Source of the DNA: Oscillospiraceae bacterium
Lineage (GTDB): Bacteria; Bacillota; Clostridia; Oscillospirales; Ruminococcaceae
Assembly (NCBI GenBank): GCA_021769725.1
Contig: JAETSI010000002.1
Location: forward strand, 103,895-167,894
Length of the DNA: 64,000 nucleotides
Reading direction: 5' to 3'
The translations under genes were made by a program, and so were the position numbers. The notes below the pieces were generated by a model. It was given only the letters and a program-made list of their open reading frames with translations. It did not search any database and had not been told where the DNA came from. This document shows, piece by piece, positions 42,399-51,449 of the stretch. Position 1 is the stretch's first letter; every line of letters begins with the position of its first letter.

Positions 42399-43562
42399 AT
42401 GAAAAAGCTTTGTTCAGTAGTTGCAGCGGTTCTTATCATGATTGGAGCGCTGCCGTTCCGGGGAAAGGTCGCATTTTGCACTGAAGGGCCGGAAATATCG
42501 GCAAAAGCAGCTGTTCTGATTTCAGCTGATACCGGTGAGATAATATATGAGCGCAGCAGCAGTCAGAAGCTTCCTATGGCAAGTACGACAAAAATTATGA
42601 CCGTGCTCCTTTGTCTTGAAAGCGGAGATCTTTATGAAGAATTTGTGGTGGACAGCGATGCTATCAAGGTAGAGGGATCGTCAATGGGACTGCGTGAGGG
42701 GGATATTGTTACAAAATATGCTCTTTGCTGCGGCATGCTTCTTCCTTCCGGAAATGATGCCGCCAATGCCGCAGCTGTACGGATTGCAGGCAGCATAGAC
42801 GCATTTGCGGATATGATGAACGACAGAGCACGTGAAATGGGACTTTCCAGAACATTTTTTGTTACGCCTTCCGGTCTTGAGGGAGAAGGTCACGGTTCTT
42901 CTGCCTACGATATGGCTATACTGGCACGGGAAGCCCTCAGGAACGAGACGTTTCGTGAAATCTGTTCTAAGACGTCAATCCAGCTTGAATTCGGTAATCC
43001 GCCCTATAAGAGGTGGCTAAAAAATACAAATAAGCTGCTGACCATGTGCGACGGAGTTTACGGTGTGAAAACCGGATTTACTGACGAAGCTGGAAGATGC
43101 TTGGTTTCAGCGTGTGAGCGTGACGGCATGGAACTTATCTGCGTTACTCTTAACGACCGTAACGACTGGGAAGATCACAGCAAGCTTTATGATTACGGAT
43201 TTGGCTGTGTCAAAAAAACAGAGGTGTCTTTTCCGGAAACATTTGAACTTGACCTGGCAGGTGCGGCAAAGGATAAGCTTATTGTTGCTCCGGGGGAGTT
43301 GCCGTTCATGTTGACGTCTCTCGGTTATGATCCGGGGGATATAGGAATACGTGTGATAGCTCCGCCTTTTGTATATGCTCCTGTAAGCAAGGGGGAGGAA
43401 GCAGCGCAGCTGGAAATCAGTTTTCGTGGACGTGAAGTTACGAAGATACCGCTGTATGCTCAGGAGGACGCCGAAGTAAAGAAGAAAGCGTCTCCAAAGA
43501 AAAAGCAGAGTAAAAACTGGCTTAAAAAATTAATTTCTAAAGTCGGGGGATTTTTCTCCTGA
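42399..43562 (+). CDS. dacF: D-alanyl-D-alanine carboxypeptidase (DacF/DacB type)
   Basis: A 387-aa low-molecular-weight penicillin-binding protein that trims terminal D-Ala from peptidoglycan. Signal peptide at residues 1-26. Active-site motifs: SxxK in MASTTKIM, SGN in LPSGNDAAN, and KTG in VKTGFTDEAG. The C-terminal beta domain is followed by a basic tail (KKKASPKKKQSKNWLKKL) that could anchor it to the membrane. Next to scp and spore genes, it may be the sporulation-linked copy. Confidence 0.95.
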   Translation: MKKLCSVVAAVLIMIGALPFRGKVAFCTEGPEISAKAAVLISADTGEIIYERSSSQKLPMASTTKIMTVLLCLESGDLYEEFVVDSDAIKVEGSSMGLREGDIVTKYALCCGMLLPSGNDAANAAAVRIAGSIDAFADMMNDRAREMGLSRTFFVTPSGLEGEGHGSSAYDMAILAREALRNETFREICSKTSIQLEFGNPPYKRWLKNTNKLLTMCDGVYGVKTGFTDEAGRCLVSACERDGMELICVTLNDRNDWEDHSKLYDYGFGCVKKTEVSFPETFELDLAGAAKDKLIVAPGELPFMLTSLGYDPGDIGIRVIAPPFVYAPVSKGEEAAQLEISFRGREVTKIPLYAQEDAEVKKKASPKKKQSKNWLKKLISKVGGFFS

Positions 43563-43579
43563 CGGAAAAGGTTGATAAA

Positions 43580-44311
43580 GTGGAAAAAATCAGGATTCAG
43601 AAAATGATCGCCGACAGCGGCGTATGCTCACGAAGAAAGGCAGAGCAGCTTATCTCTATGGGCAGGGTGAAGGTTAACGGTCATCCTGTCAAGCTGGGGG
43701 ATAAGTGCGGATTTAAGGATCTGGTGACGATAGACGGAGAGAGGATATTCGTTCCCAGAAAAAAGAATTACATTTATCTTATGATGAATAAGCCGAGGGG
43801 CTATGTTACCACGGTCTCAGATGAACTTGACAGACGGTGTGTAATGGATCTACTGGACGGTGTGGAAGAACGTGTTTATCCGGTCGGACGTCTTGACCGC
43901 AACTCTGAGGGATTGCTTCTTTTTACTAATGACGGTGAATTTGCCAACAGCATCATGCACCCGAGCCGTCATGTTTCAAAGACATACCGTGTTACTGTTC
44001 GTCCGGATATAAGCGACGATCAGCTCGTGATGCTTTCCGAGGGTGTGGAGATCGACGGAAAAAAGACCCTTCCTGCCAACGTTGTGGTAAAGGAAAAGGA
44101 ACAGGGGCGTGTGGTTCTTCTTATAACTATCAAAGAGGGCAGGAATCGTCAGATACGTAAAATGTGCGAGGGCGTGGGGCTGGAAGTCGCACGTCTCCGC
44201 CGTATAAGCATCGGGCCGCTGAAGCTTGGAATGCTCAAGCCCGGAACTTTCAGAGAGCTTACTGCCGAAGAACTCCGTGCGTTGAGAACGGCAATAGGCA
44301 AGGAGAAGTAA
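43580..44311 (+). CDS. rluB: 23S rRNA pseudouridine synthase RluB family
   Basis: 243 aa. The N-terminal S4 domain (RIQKMIADSGVCSRRKAEQLI) is followed by the pseudouridylate synthase domain with the catalytic Asp in VGRLDRNSEGLLLFTNDG. The start codon is GTG at 43580. Members of this subfamily modify U2605 or nearby positions of 23S rRNA. It is in the same transcript as dacF, a conserved pairing in Firmicutes. Confidence 0.95.
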   Translation: MEKIRIQKMIADSGVCSRRKAEQLISMGRVKVNGHPVKLGDKCGFKDLVTIDGERIFVPRKKNYIYLMMNKPRGYVTTVSDELDRRCVMDLLDGVEERVYPVGRLDRNSEGLLLFTNDGEFANSIMHPSRHVSKTYRVTVRPDISDDQLVMLSEGVEIDGKKTLPANVVVKEKEQGRVVLLITIKEGRNRQIRKMCEGVGLEVARLRRISIGPLKLGMLKPGTFRELTAEELRALRTAIGKEK

Positions 44312-44312
44312 A

Positions 44313-44696
44313 ATGCTGGAAATACAGGAAAAATTCGATACAGACGGATATGAAGATCTTGTCAGGCGTTCAGTCGGCTATGATCTGCATATCACTGAAG
44401 CTATTGACAGCGGACAGGCTGTGGGGTTCATCGCATATGCCTATAAGCCGGAAAAAATAGTGATTTTTGATTATGATGACGGCGGAGAGCTTATGCTCTG
44501 CGACGGACTTATACGTTCTGTACTTTTCAAGAGCTGCCTTAAAGGGATCGAAACGGCTGTGTTCGATCTTCCCGATGATAATAAATACGATAGCCTCCGG
44601 AAACTGCGGTTTCTTGAACAAGGGAGCAGAACGGCAGAAAACATTGACAGATTTATGAACGGCTGTAAGAACTGTAAGCATAACGGTAATCAATAA
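44313..44696 (+). CDS. 127-aa protein of unknown function after rluB
   Basis: Function not recognised. It begins one base after the rluB stop, so it is co-transcribed. The mixed alpha/beta pattern (AVGFIAYAYKPEKIVIFDYD, LFKSCLKGIETAVFDLP) resembles an acetyltransferase-like fold but no CoA-binding motif is clear. Two Cys near the end (CKNCKHNG) could bind metal. Confidence 0.7.
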   Translation: MLEIQEKFDTDGYEDLVRRSVGYDLHITEAIDSGQAVGFIAYAYKPEKIVIFDYDDGGELMLCDGLIRSVLFKSCLKGIETAVFDLPDDNKYDSLRKLRFLEQGSRTAENIDRFMNGCKNCKHNGNQ

Positions 44697-44755
44697 TAAT
44701 TTGCCTTAAAGGGGATTGAGTATCCCCGGATACAGCCTGGAAAGGAGAATAAAAG

Positions 44756-45703
44756 ATGCCGATAAGAATACCGGCGGAACTTCCGGCATTTAAAACTCTG
44801 GGAGATGAGAATATATTTGTAATGTCCAAAGACAGGGCAGAGCATCAGGACATTCGTCCGCTTAAGGTTATAATTCTCAACATAATGCCAAAAAAAATAG
44901 AAACGGAAAGTCAGATATTAAGACTGCTGAGCAATACGCCGCTTCAGGTGGATATTGATCTTCTTCAAATGGCATCCCATGTTTCAAGGAATACGTCAAA
45001 GGGTCATTTAGAGGCTTTTTACAAGACTTTCAGTGAGATAAGGGGCAATCGTTATGACGGAATGATAATCACCGGAGCCCCCGTAGAACTGCTTGAATAT
45101 GAGGAAGTTGACTACTGGGACGAGATCACAGAGATAATGGAGTGGTCAAAAACCCATGTATTTTCTACACTGTATATCTGCTGGGCGGCTCAGGCAGGGC
45201 TTTATTATCATTTCGGAATACCCAAATATCCTCTTGAACAGAAAATGTTCGGTGTTTTTCCCCACAGGGCAGAGGTAAGCAATTGTCAGCTCCTAAGAGG
45301 ATTTGACGATGTTTTTTATGTTCCCCATTCAAGGAATACCGAAGTGCGCAGGGAGGATATAGAAAGGATTCTGCAGCTGGAGATTCTCACATCGTCTGAT
45401 ATTTCCGGTGTTCATATAGTTGCAAACAAGAATGGACGGCAGTATTTTATTACAGGTCATTCGGAATATGATCGTGATACTATTGCCAATGAATATCGGC
45501 GTGATCTTGAAAAGGGGATTGATATTCATATTCCCTATAATTATTTTCCGGATGATAATCCAGACAATGTTCCTCTTTTTTCATGGAGATGCACGGCTAA
45601 TCTGATGTTCTCGAACTGGCTTAATTACTGTGTTTATCAGCGTACGCCATTTAATCTGGAAGAGCTTGAAGTCCGCAGCTGGAGCTGGGAAACGGGACTT
45701 TAA
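44756..45703 (+). CDS. metA: Homoserine O-acetyltransferase, MetA type
   Basis: A 315-aa glutamine-amidotransferase-fold acyltransferase activating homoserine for methionine synthesis. The catalytic Cys is in YICWAAQAG, with His and Glu in the TGHSEYD motif. The acyl-donor pocket reads [10 protein letters not shown]; a Glu at this position in MetA enzymes is associated with acetyl-CoA rather than succinyl-CoA use, so acetyltransferase is favoured. It is preceded by GGAAAGGAG and a small hairpin GGGGAT-TGAGT-ATCCCC; no SAM riboswitch is visible. Confidence 0.94.
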   Translation: MPIRIPAELPAFKTLGDENIFVMSKDRAEHQDIRPLKVIILNIMPKKIETESQILRLLSNTPLQVDIDLLQMASHVSRNTSKGHLEAFYKTFSEIRGNRYDGMIITGAPVELLEYEEVDYWDEITEIMEWSKTHVFSTLYICWAAQAGLYYHFGIPKYPLEQKMFGVFPHRAEVSNCQLLRGFDDVFYVPHSRNTEVRREDIERILQLEILTSSDISGVHIVANKNGRQYFITGHSEYDRDTIANEYRRDLEKGIDIHIPYNYFPDDNPDNVPLFSWRCTANLMFSNWLNYCVYQRTPFNLEELEVRSWSWETGL

Positions 45704-45724
45704 GGAAAAATGCTTATAAAATGT

Positions 45725-45746
45725 ACAGCACCCTAACGGGTGCTGT
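45725..45746. terminator. Bidirectional terminator between metA and the deacetylase gene
   Basis: Perfect 9-bp stem ACAGCACCC/GGGTGCTGT with a TAAC loop, followed by TTTTC on the + strand. Confidence 0.85.
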
Positions 45747-46620
45747 TTTCTTTTGTCAGACAATACATAAACTCCTCTGTAGAATACACCCCGCTTCGAT
45801 TATAACGGCTCAGACCTAAAAGACAATCCGGGTCACGGGTAATATAATTCATTCGCTCATAGCAGGTCAGTGTGACGAGAAATCCGCATTCACGTATTAC
45901 CGGCAGACTTTCACGGCTGATATATCCGAAAGGATAAGCGAAAACAACGGGGGTGATACCGGTACAGCGGCAGAGTTCCTGCTGAAGCAGAGTAAGATCA
46001 TTGAAAAGTACATCATGATACTGTTCTTCTGTTTCGCCGGCAGCTATGGAGCATCCTTTGCGGATTCCGCTGCCGCAGTGCATATCATAAGTGTGATTCC
46101 CGATCTCAACACGTCCCGAATCAGCCAGACTGAAGATATCTTCCCATGTAAGATAGGAGTAAGCGGAAGAATGAGGGTCATTTGGCGCAAGAGTTTCAGA
46201 GTATCTGCCGACTACCGATACAATGGCGTGCATATCGTATTTTTCCAGCAGAGGCAGAAGCTCTGACAGATTGTTATAAAATCCGTCGTCCAGAGTGATG
46301 AGCACCGGTTTTTTGGGAAGATCTCCTTGATTTCGGGAATAATTAATCAGATCTGCGGCAGTAACCGAGGTATATCCGTTGTTTTGCAGCCATGCAAAAT
46401 CGCTTTCAATCTGAGATGGGGTCACAATATATTCCGAAGGCTGAGTTCCGTAAACGCTGTGATACATTATTACAGGGAGAGGAACAGGTTCTTCTTTTTC
46501 AGCAGCAGACGAAAAGAAAAATAGTCTTGCAGCGAGGGTAAGTATACCACACAGAGAAAGTATTATCATAATTATAATCAGAAATCGGACAGATTTTTTT
46601 AAATTGCAGCATTTGTACAT
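45733..46620 (-). CDS. Polysaccharide deacetylase
   Basis: A 295-aa NodB-domain carbohydrate esterase (CE4) with an N-terminal membrane anchor (FLIIIMIILSLCGILTLAARLFFF). Metal-binding motif 1 is the DDGF in LITLDDGFYNN and motif 2 is GNHTYDMH. The start is ATG 46620 behind GAGGTGAG. Likely substrates are peptidoglycan N-acetylglucosamine or a surface polysaccharide. Confidence 0.9.
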   Translation of the reverse strand: MYKCCNLKKSVRFLIIIMIILSLCGILTLAARLFFFSSAAEKEEPVPLPVIMYHSVYGTQPSEYIVTPSQIESDFAWLQNNGYTSVTAADLINYSRNQGDLPKKPVLITLDDGFYNNLSELLPLLEKYDMHAIVSVVGRYSETLAPNDPHSSAYSYLTWEDIFSLADSGRVEIGNHTYDMHCGSGIRKGCSIAAGETEEQYHDVLFNDLTLLQQELCRCTGITPVVFAYPFGYISRESLPVIRECGFLVTLTCYERMNYITRDPDCLLGLSRYNRSGVYSTEEFMYCLTKENSTR

Positions 46621-46735
46621 ACAGCTCACCTCAACAAAGTTTATGTGAGATCGAGGTGAAAAATGTCTCCGGAGAAATAAAGGTGATTTCTTATGAATAT
46701 AATGAAATGAAAGGTTATAATAATGAGGTGAGGAT

Positions 46736-47917
46736 ATGACACGTCAAAGACGCCGGAAGATCAGAACGATCACAAAGTACGTGATTTTGCTGTCCCTTCC
46801 GTTTGGGATAGCAGGATCGGCAAGCGGAGTAAAGGGATTGAAGACTGCGCTTTCAGGAACAAACGGATTCTTTACAGAGAAAACTCCGTCTGCCGCTGTT
46901 CCGGCAGAAGATAACGATGACAGAACAGTGTACACAAAGGAAACGCCTGAAAATGATCCTGATGATATTCTCTGCGGAAGCCTGATTCTTTCTGAGGGTT
47001 ACGGAGTAACTGCCGAAACGGCAGAAGATCCTGTGCTAAAGCTCCAGAGTCCGCTTGAAATGACAGCGGATGATCCAGGTGAAAAGCTTTATCCTACGGA
47101 AGACCAGTGGACAAAAGGCGGAGAGATTATCAGGACGACTTATACCCCCTACAGCGGAACGACATTTATTGACCTAGAAAACGGCGGTCAGGTGAATAAC
47201 AAGACTGATATATCCAACGATACACTTATAAAGGAAAGTCGTTATCTTCCCGATTTTACCATTGAAGATACAGCAGAACCGCAGGTGCTTATATATCATA
47301 CACACACGACCGAAAGCTTTGAGCCGTATGTCCGTGAAAACTATGATTCTGCTTTTAATTACCGAACCACTGACGAAACAAAGAACATGATAATGGTAGG
47401 AGACGCTATTCAGGCAGAACTTGAATCCAGAGGCATTGGGGTGATCCATGTACGAACGATACACGATTATCCTTCATACAACGGTTCGTATGGCAGAAGC
47501 AGAGAGTCTATCCTGCCAATACTGGAACAGTATCCCAGTATAAAGGTAGCGCTCGATATTCACCGTGATGCCATATCAGGCGAGGCTTGTGCGTATCAGC
47601 CTTACATTGAGATAGACGGAAAGGAAGCGGCGCAGATAATGATAATTTCAGGATGCGACGACGGTACGCTTGGAATGCCGTTTTATATGAAGAATTTTCA
47701 TTTTGCCTGTCGTCTCCAGGAAAAGCTGGAGGGAGATAATCCCGGTCTGACCAGACCGATTTTATTCGACTATCGTCATTACAATCAGGATCTCACTACA
47801 GGCAGTCTGTTGATAGAAGTTGGTTCGCACGGAAATACACTTGAACAGGTACAGTATTCCGGTCAGCTGATAGGCAGATCACTGGGGGATATGCTTAACG
47901 ATATGAAAGAGGTTTAA
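46736..47917 (+). CDS. spoIIP: Stage II sporulation protein P
   Basis: A 393-aa membrane-anchored amidase of the SpoIIDMP complex that degrades septal peptidoglycan during engulfment in spore formation. Seen: an N-terminal membrane segment, then the catalytic region with the first metal His in LIYHTHTTESFEPY, ALDIHRDAISG and LIEVGSHGNTLEQ, the family signatures. The start ATG 46736 is behind GAGGTGAGG. A further spore gene in a supposedly non-sporulating group. Confidence 0.95.
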   Translation: MTRQRRRKIRTITKYVILLSLPFGIAGSASGVKGLKTALSGTNGFFTEKTPSAAVPAEDNDDRTVYTKETPENDPDDILCGSLILSEGYGVTAETAEDPVLKLQSPLEMTADDPGEKLYPTEDQWTKGGEIIRTTYTPYSGTTFIDLENGGQVNNKTDISNDTLIKESRYLPDFTIEDTAEPQVLIYHTHTTESFEPYVRENYDSAFNYRTTDETKNMIMVGDAIQAELESRGIGVIHVRTIHDYPSYNGSYGRSRESILPILEQYPSIKVALDIHRDAISGEACAYQPYIEIDGKEAAQIMIISGCDDGTLGMPFYMKNFHFACRLQEKLEGDNPGLTRPILFDYRHYNQDLTTGSLLIEVGSHGNTLEQVQYSGQLIGRSLGDMLNDMKEV

Positions 47918-48223
47918 ATGAGAAGAAAAAGAAAAAAAACCGTAGTCAGAGCAGTTTTTATATATGTGCTTCTGACTTTCGGTTTATGGATGTTTTTAAA
48001 TTCATACACTAATTCATACAACAGGCTTTCCGGAGATAAAATAGTTCCGGCAGGTCTTGATCTTTATGGAGATACAGCGTCTATTGAAGTATTAGATCAT
48101 GAGATAACCATTGATCTTTCAGTGATAGCGCCGGAAAGCAGGCTGTACTGCGGAGCGTATCTTTTATCGCCGGACGAGCTGAGGTTAACGTGCTATCTGA
48201 TTTCGCTGTATAACAGGCTTTGA
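47918..48223 (+). CDS. 101-aa single-pass membrane protein after spoIIP
   Basis: Not recognised. Basic N-terminus (MRRKRKKTVVRA), a membrane helix (VFIYVLLTFGLWMFL) and a short extracytoplasmic part. It starts one base after the spoIIP stop, so it belongs to that transcript and may be spore-related. Its last 39 bases overlap the end of the opposite-strand gene. Confidence 0.75.
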   Translation: MRRKRKKTVVRAVFIYVLLTFGLWMFLNSYTNSYNRLSGDKIVPAGLDLYGDTASIEVLDHEITIDLSVIAPESRLYCGAYLLSPDELRLTCYLISLYNRL

Positions 48224-48757
48224 CTGCATACATGAGTAAAAGCTGTTCAGTTCGCCGGAGTAAATAAGTGTCGAACCGGGAAAACGGCGGAAATCGTCGG
48301 GTTTATAAAGGCAGAAAGGTTTTTCAAGCTGAATGCCGATCTTATCCATGACATAAGCCACGAACTGGGAACATACAAAGCTTTTTTTTCTGTTCCACTC
48401 TATATTGAAATAAACTGCCAACAGTCCAAGAATATTATATGAATATACGTTATGATTTTCGTTAAAATGCTTGATTATGCGCTGATATTCAGTTTTCTGA
48501 CAGCTTGTTACCGGAATTCTGTATATTTCACATGGAATAGAATCAAACTTGCCAAGAGTACCTTTTCCTACTATTTCCTTATTAAAAGTAGCAGGCAGTG
48601 GAAAACGGCAGTAGGTTCTGCAAAAGCTGTACATTTCGGAAAGTCTTTCGTCAGCGGACAGGGAAACATGATTGTATGGCTTTTTTGTAAAAAACCTGAA
48701 GAATCTTGCAGGTCTTGTTCCTGTCTGTGTCATAATGAGATAGATGTAATTTGTCAA
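48185..48757 (-). CDS. Papain-fold (NlpC/P60, YiiX-like) protein
   Basis: 190 aa. The pattern NHVSLSADERLSEMYSF near the N-terminus and FVCSQFVAYVMDKIGI in the C-terminal half matches YiiX/NlpC-type cysteine hydrolases, in which the Cys of VCSQF and the His of NHVSL would form the active site. No signal peptide is visible, so it is probably cytoplasmic. Activity and substrate are not known. Confidence 0.75.
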   Translation of the reverse strand: MTNYIYLIMTQTGTRPARFFRFFTKKPYNHVSLSADERLSEMYSFCRTYCRFPLPATFNKEIVGKGTLGKFDSIPCEIYRIPVTSCQKTEYQRIIKHFNENHNVYSYNILGLLAVYFNIEWNRKKSFVCSQFVAYVMDKIGIQLEKPFCLYKPDDFRRFPGSTLIYSGELNSFYSCMQSKPVIQRNQIAR

Positions 48758-48867
48758 GCTGTTTCCTCCTTTGTGTCTGCTTTTTTAATTATATCATATA
48801 CATCAAAAAAATACAAGGGTTTTTAGCAAAAATAATAAAAATCAGTTTATGGAAAAAATATTAATCG

Positions 48868-50436
48868 TTACATAAGCGGAGCTATAATTTTTGCTATGCT
48901 GCCAACTATTTTGTAGTAAAGTTTTTCTTTTTTAATGCTTTCCGGTGTTACCTGACGGCATTTGCTGAGTGTATATTCAAAATCGTTCTCAATATCCTTT
49001 ATGCAGTCGGTTTTATACATATATGTTGCACATTCAAAGTGATGATAAAGACTTCTGTAGTCGAAGTTTATAGTTCCTATGACAGCTTTTTCATCATCGC
49101 TTACGCAAACTTTGGCATGGACAAATCCCGGTGTGTATTCATATATACTTACTCCGGACTTTATAAGCGATTTATAATGCGTTTTTGCAAGAGCATAAGC
49201 CGCTTTTTTGTCAGGGATTCCAGGTAGTATTATTTTCACATCAATACCTCGCTGAGCTGCAAATTTAATGGCAGTTTCAAGTTCGCCGTCAAGAATAAGA
49301 TAAGGTGTCATGATATGAACATATCTGGATGCACGGTTGAGTATATCCATATAGACGTTTTCGCCGACTTTATCATCGTCAAGGGGACAGTCCGCATAGG
49401 GCATGACAAATCCTGAGCCTTGTACTTTTTCTTTAGGAAGTTCAAGAAATTTATCCCATTCCGGATTTCTTATAGTGATATTCCACATCTGTAGGAACAT
49501 AAGTGTAAAACTTTGTACGGCATCGCCTTTAATCATGACGGCGGTGTCTTTCCAGTGACCGAAACGATTGACTCTGTTGATATATTCATCGGCAAGATTC
49601 ACTCCTCCGTTAAAAGCTGTTTTTCCGTCGATTACCAGAATCTTTCTATGATCCCGATAGTTATAGTGAGTGGATATGAACGGCATGATAGGCGAAAATG
49701 CTTTGCTTTTGATACCAAGTTTTTCAAGGCGCTGACTATAATCAAAGCTGAGGGTAGAGATTTCACACATTCCGTCGTACATAACACGCACGTCAACACC
49801 GTGCTGAGCTTTGCGCTTTAGAATATTGAGAACTTTTCCCCACATATAACCTTCTCCAATGATAAAGTACTCCATGAAAATAAATTTTTCTGCCTTTTCA
49901 AGTTCTGTCAGCATGGCTTCAAATTTGTCTTCGCCAAGAGGGAAAAACGTTGTCTGTGTATTTCCGTAGATAGGAAAACAGCCTGTCCGATTGAGATATC
50001 TGTGAAGATCCCCGAGACCGGAAGATTTTATTGCCGGGTCGTTCAGGATTTTTTCATCCAGTTCAAGCTTGTCTTTGGTTTCGTTTATAAGACGTGAAAT
50101 TACATTCTTGGAAGCCATTTGACCTATGCCTTGTCTTGTAAACCACAGAAGAAAAGTTCCCGGGACGGGAAAAAGCGATATAAGTGTAAGCCATGTCAGT
50201 TTTGCGGTAGAATCCATTTCGCAGCGGAAAAGGTAGAAAATCATTCCTATCGAAAAAATCGTCTGGAACGTCAGAAAATATGGGATCTTTTCAGCCATAA
50301 GCACATAAAGCGACAAACAAAGCAGCAGCTGAAAGGCTATAAGGAGAACGAAAAAGCAGAGTCTGCTGAAAACAAGACCTAGTATGCCTTTTTTTCGTTT
50401 TTTTATTAACTTTATTATTTCAAAATCATCCGACAT
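48868..50436 (-). CDS. cls: Cardiolipin synthase
   Basis: A 522-aa membrane phosphatidyltransferase of the phospholipase D superfamily. Two or three N-terminal membrane helices, then two HKD motifs: HRKILVIDGKTAFNGG and HAKVCVSDDEKAVIGTINFDYRS. Length is normal. It lies 17 bases downstream of tmk on the same strand. Confidence 0.94.
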   Translation of the reverse strand: MSDDFEIIKLIKKRKKGILGLVFSRLCFFVLLIAFQLLLCLSLYVLMAEKIPYFLTFQTIFSIGMIFYLFRCEMDSTAKLTWLTLISLFPVPGTFLLWFTRQGIGQMASKNVISRLINETKDKLELDEKILNDPAIKSSGLGDLHRYLNRTGCFPIYGNTQTTFFPLGEDKFEAMLTELEKAEKFIFMEYFIIGEGYMWGKVLNILKRKAQHGVDVRVMYDGMCEISTLSFDYSQRLEKLGIKSKAFSPIMPFISTHYNYRDHRKILVIDGKTAFNGGVNLADEYINRVNRFGHWKDTAVMIKGDAVQSFTLMFLQMWNITIRNPEWDKFLELPKEKVQGSGFVMPYADCPLDDDKVGENVYMDILNRASRYVHIMTPYLILDGELETAIKFAAQRGIDVKIILPGIPDKKAAYALAKTHYKSLIKSGVSIYEYTPGFVHAKVCVSDDEKAVIGTINFDYRSLYHHFECATYMYKTDCIKDIENDFEYTLSKCRQVTPESIKKEKLYYKIVGSIAKIIAPLM

Positions 50437-50453
50437 GGCGAGTCCTCCTTCTT

Positions 50454-51119
50454 TTATAATATTTTGCTGATAATGCCGGAAATTTCGTCGGAAATATCCT
50501 TAATTGAGCGCATTTTTCCTTCGGCGGTGCATTCAATAACGTTCCAGCCGAGAACTTCTGCGCAGTAATCTGCGGCAGAACCGGATTTTTTCAGGTAGTC
50601 AACGTTCCGTTCATGAATATCTTTTTTGGCTTCGTCATTTTTATATCGGCTGCTCATGAGTTTCTGGCTAACTTCCGGATCGACACGCAGATATATAACG
50701 GTATCAGGCGAAGGTATACCCATCAATTCATATTCATATCGGAAAAGCCAATCAAGAAAATCTTTCCATTCGTTACGTGGGAGTTTTGAGCATTGATGTA
50801 TGGCGTTTGAAGTAGTATAGCGGTCGGCAATTATTATCCCGCCGTTTTTATAGAGCATTTCCCAGTTTTTTTTATAGCTGGCATAACGGTCGCAGGCGTA
50901 AAAGCTGGAGGCTGCATACGGGTTTACAGAGTCAGGGGCAATTCCGAATTCTCCTGCAAGATACATCTTGATAAGTGAGGAGGATGGACTGCTGTAATCC
51001 GGGAAAGAAACTTTTGTTACGTTCATTCCGGATTTTTTCAGATGTTCTGCCGTTTTTTCCGACTGCGTAGCTTTACCGCTGCCGTCAAGTCCCTCTATTA
51101 CTATTAATTTTCCGTTCAT
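50454..51119 (-). CDS. tmk: Thymidylate kinase
   Basis: 221 aa; phosphorylates dTMP to dTDP. P-loop GLDGSGKATQ (residues 10-19) and the ADRYTTSNAIHQ motif. The LID region is long and the C-terminal half (QKLMSSRYKNDEAKKDIHERN) is richer in Lys than usual, as in the eukaryote-like clade of Clostridial TMPKs. First gene of tmk-cls. Confidence 0.93.
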   Translation of the reverse strand: MNGKLIVIEGLDGSGKATQSEKTAEHLKKSGMNVTKVSFPDYSSPSSSLIKMYLAGEFGIAPDSVNPYAASSFYACDRYASYKKNWEMLYKNGGIIIADRYTTSNAIHQCSKLPRNEWKDFLDWLFRYEYELMGIPSPDTVIYLRVDPEVSQKLMSSRYKNDEAKKDIHERNVDYLKKSGSAADYCAEVLGWNVIECTAEGKMRSIKDISDEISGIISKIL

Positions 51120-51178
51120 TGTTATATTCTCCGTTTTTTATTTTGGGTTACCTGTGCAGTCTCTTGGAGACTGTCTTT

Positions 51179-51207
51179 ATTATACCACATTTTTATCTTG
51201 TTTGCAA
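51179..51207 (-). promoter_or_regulatory. tmk-cls promoter with leader hairpin
   Basis: Minus strand TTGCAA (51207-51202), 17 bases, TATAAT (51184-51179) with TGTGG. Between it and the gene lies a CAGTCTC/GAGACTG hairpin (about 51157-51173). Confidence 0.75.
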
Positions 51208-51327
51208 GCATATGTCTGAATTCTGCAAAGGAACGTTCAAAACAAGATATTACATAAATATTAAGATAAGATCAAATTTTTATTTCAGGTTAATTTTATT
51301 TAATCTATATATAATTTACAAAAACTC

Positions 51328-51356
51328 TTGACAAATAAATTTAAATGTGGTAAAAT
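51328..51356 (+). promoter_or_regulatory. Promoter of the EAL phosphodiesterase gene
   Basis: TTGACA (51328-51333), 17 bases, TAAAAT (51351-51356) with extended TGTGG. Transcription should start near 51363. Confidence 0.85.
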
Positions 51357-51449
51357 ATGTATAAAGAATTATTCAACTTCGGATTCTTTGCCCTATTAAC
51401 GGGCATTTTAGAAACAGATATATTTTCCGAAGTTCAGAACAGTGGGGTG

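Noticed and set aside
44697..44755. SAM riboswitch before metA
   Set aside because: Only a 6-bp hairpin is present in 59 bases, too short for any SAM riboswitch class.
51357..51449. N-terminal extension of the EAL protein
   Set aside because: The upstream ATG lies directly behind the -10 element, before the expected transcription start.
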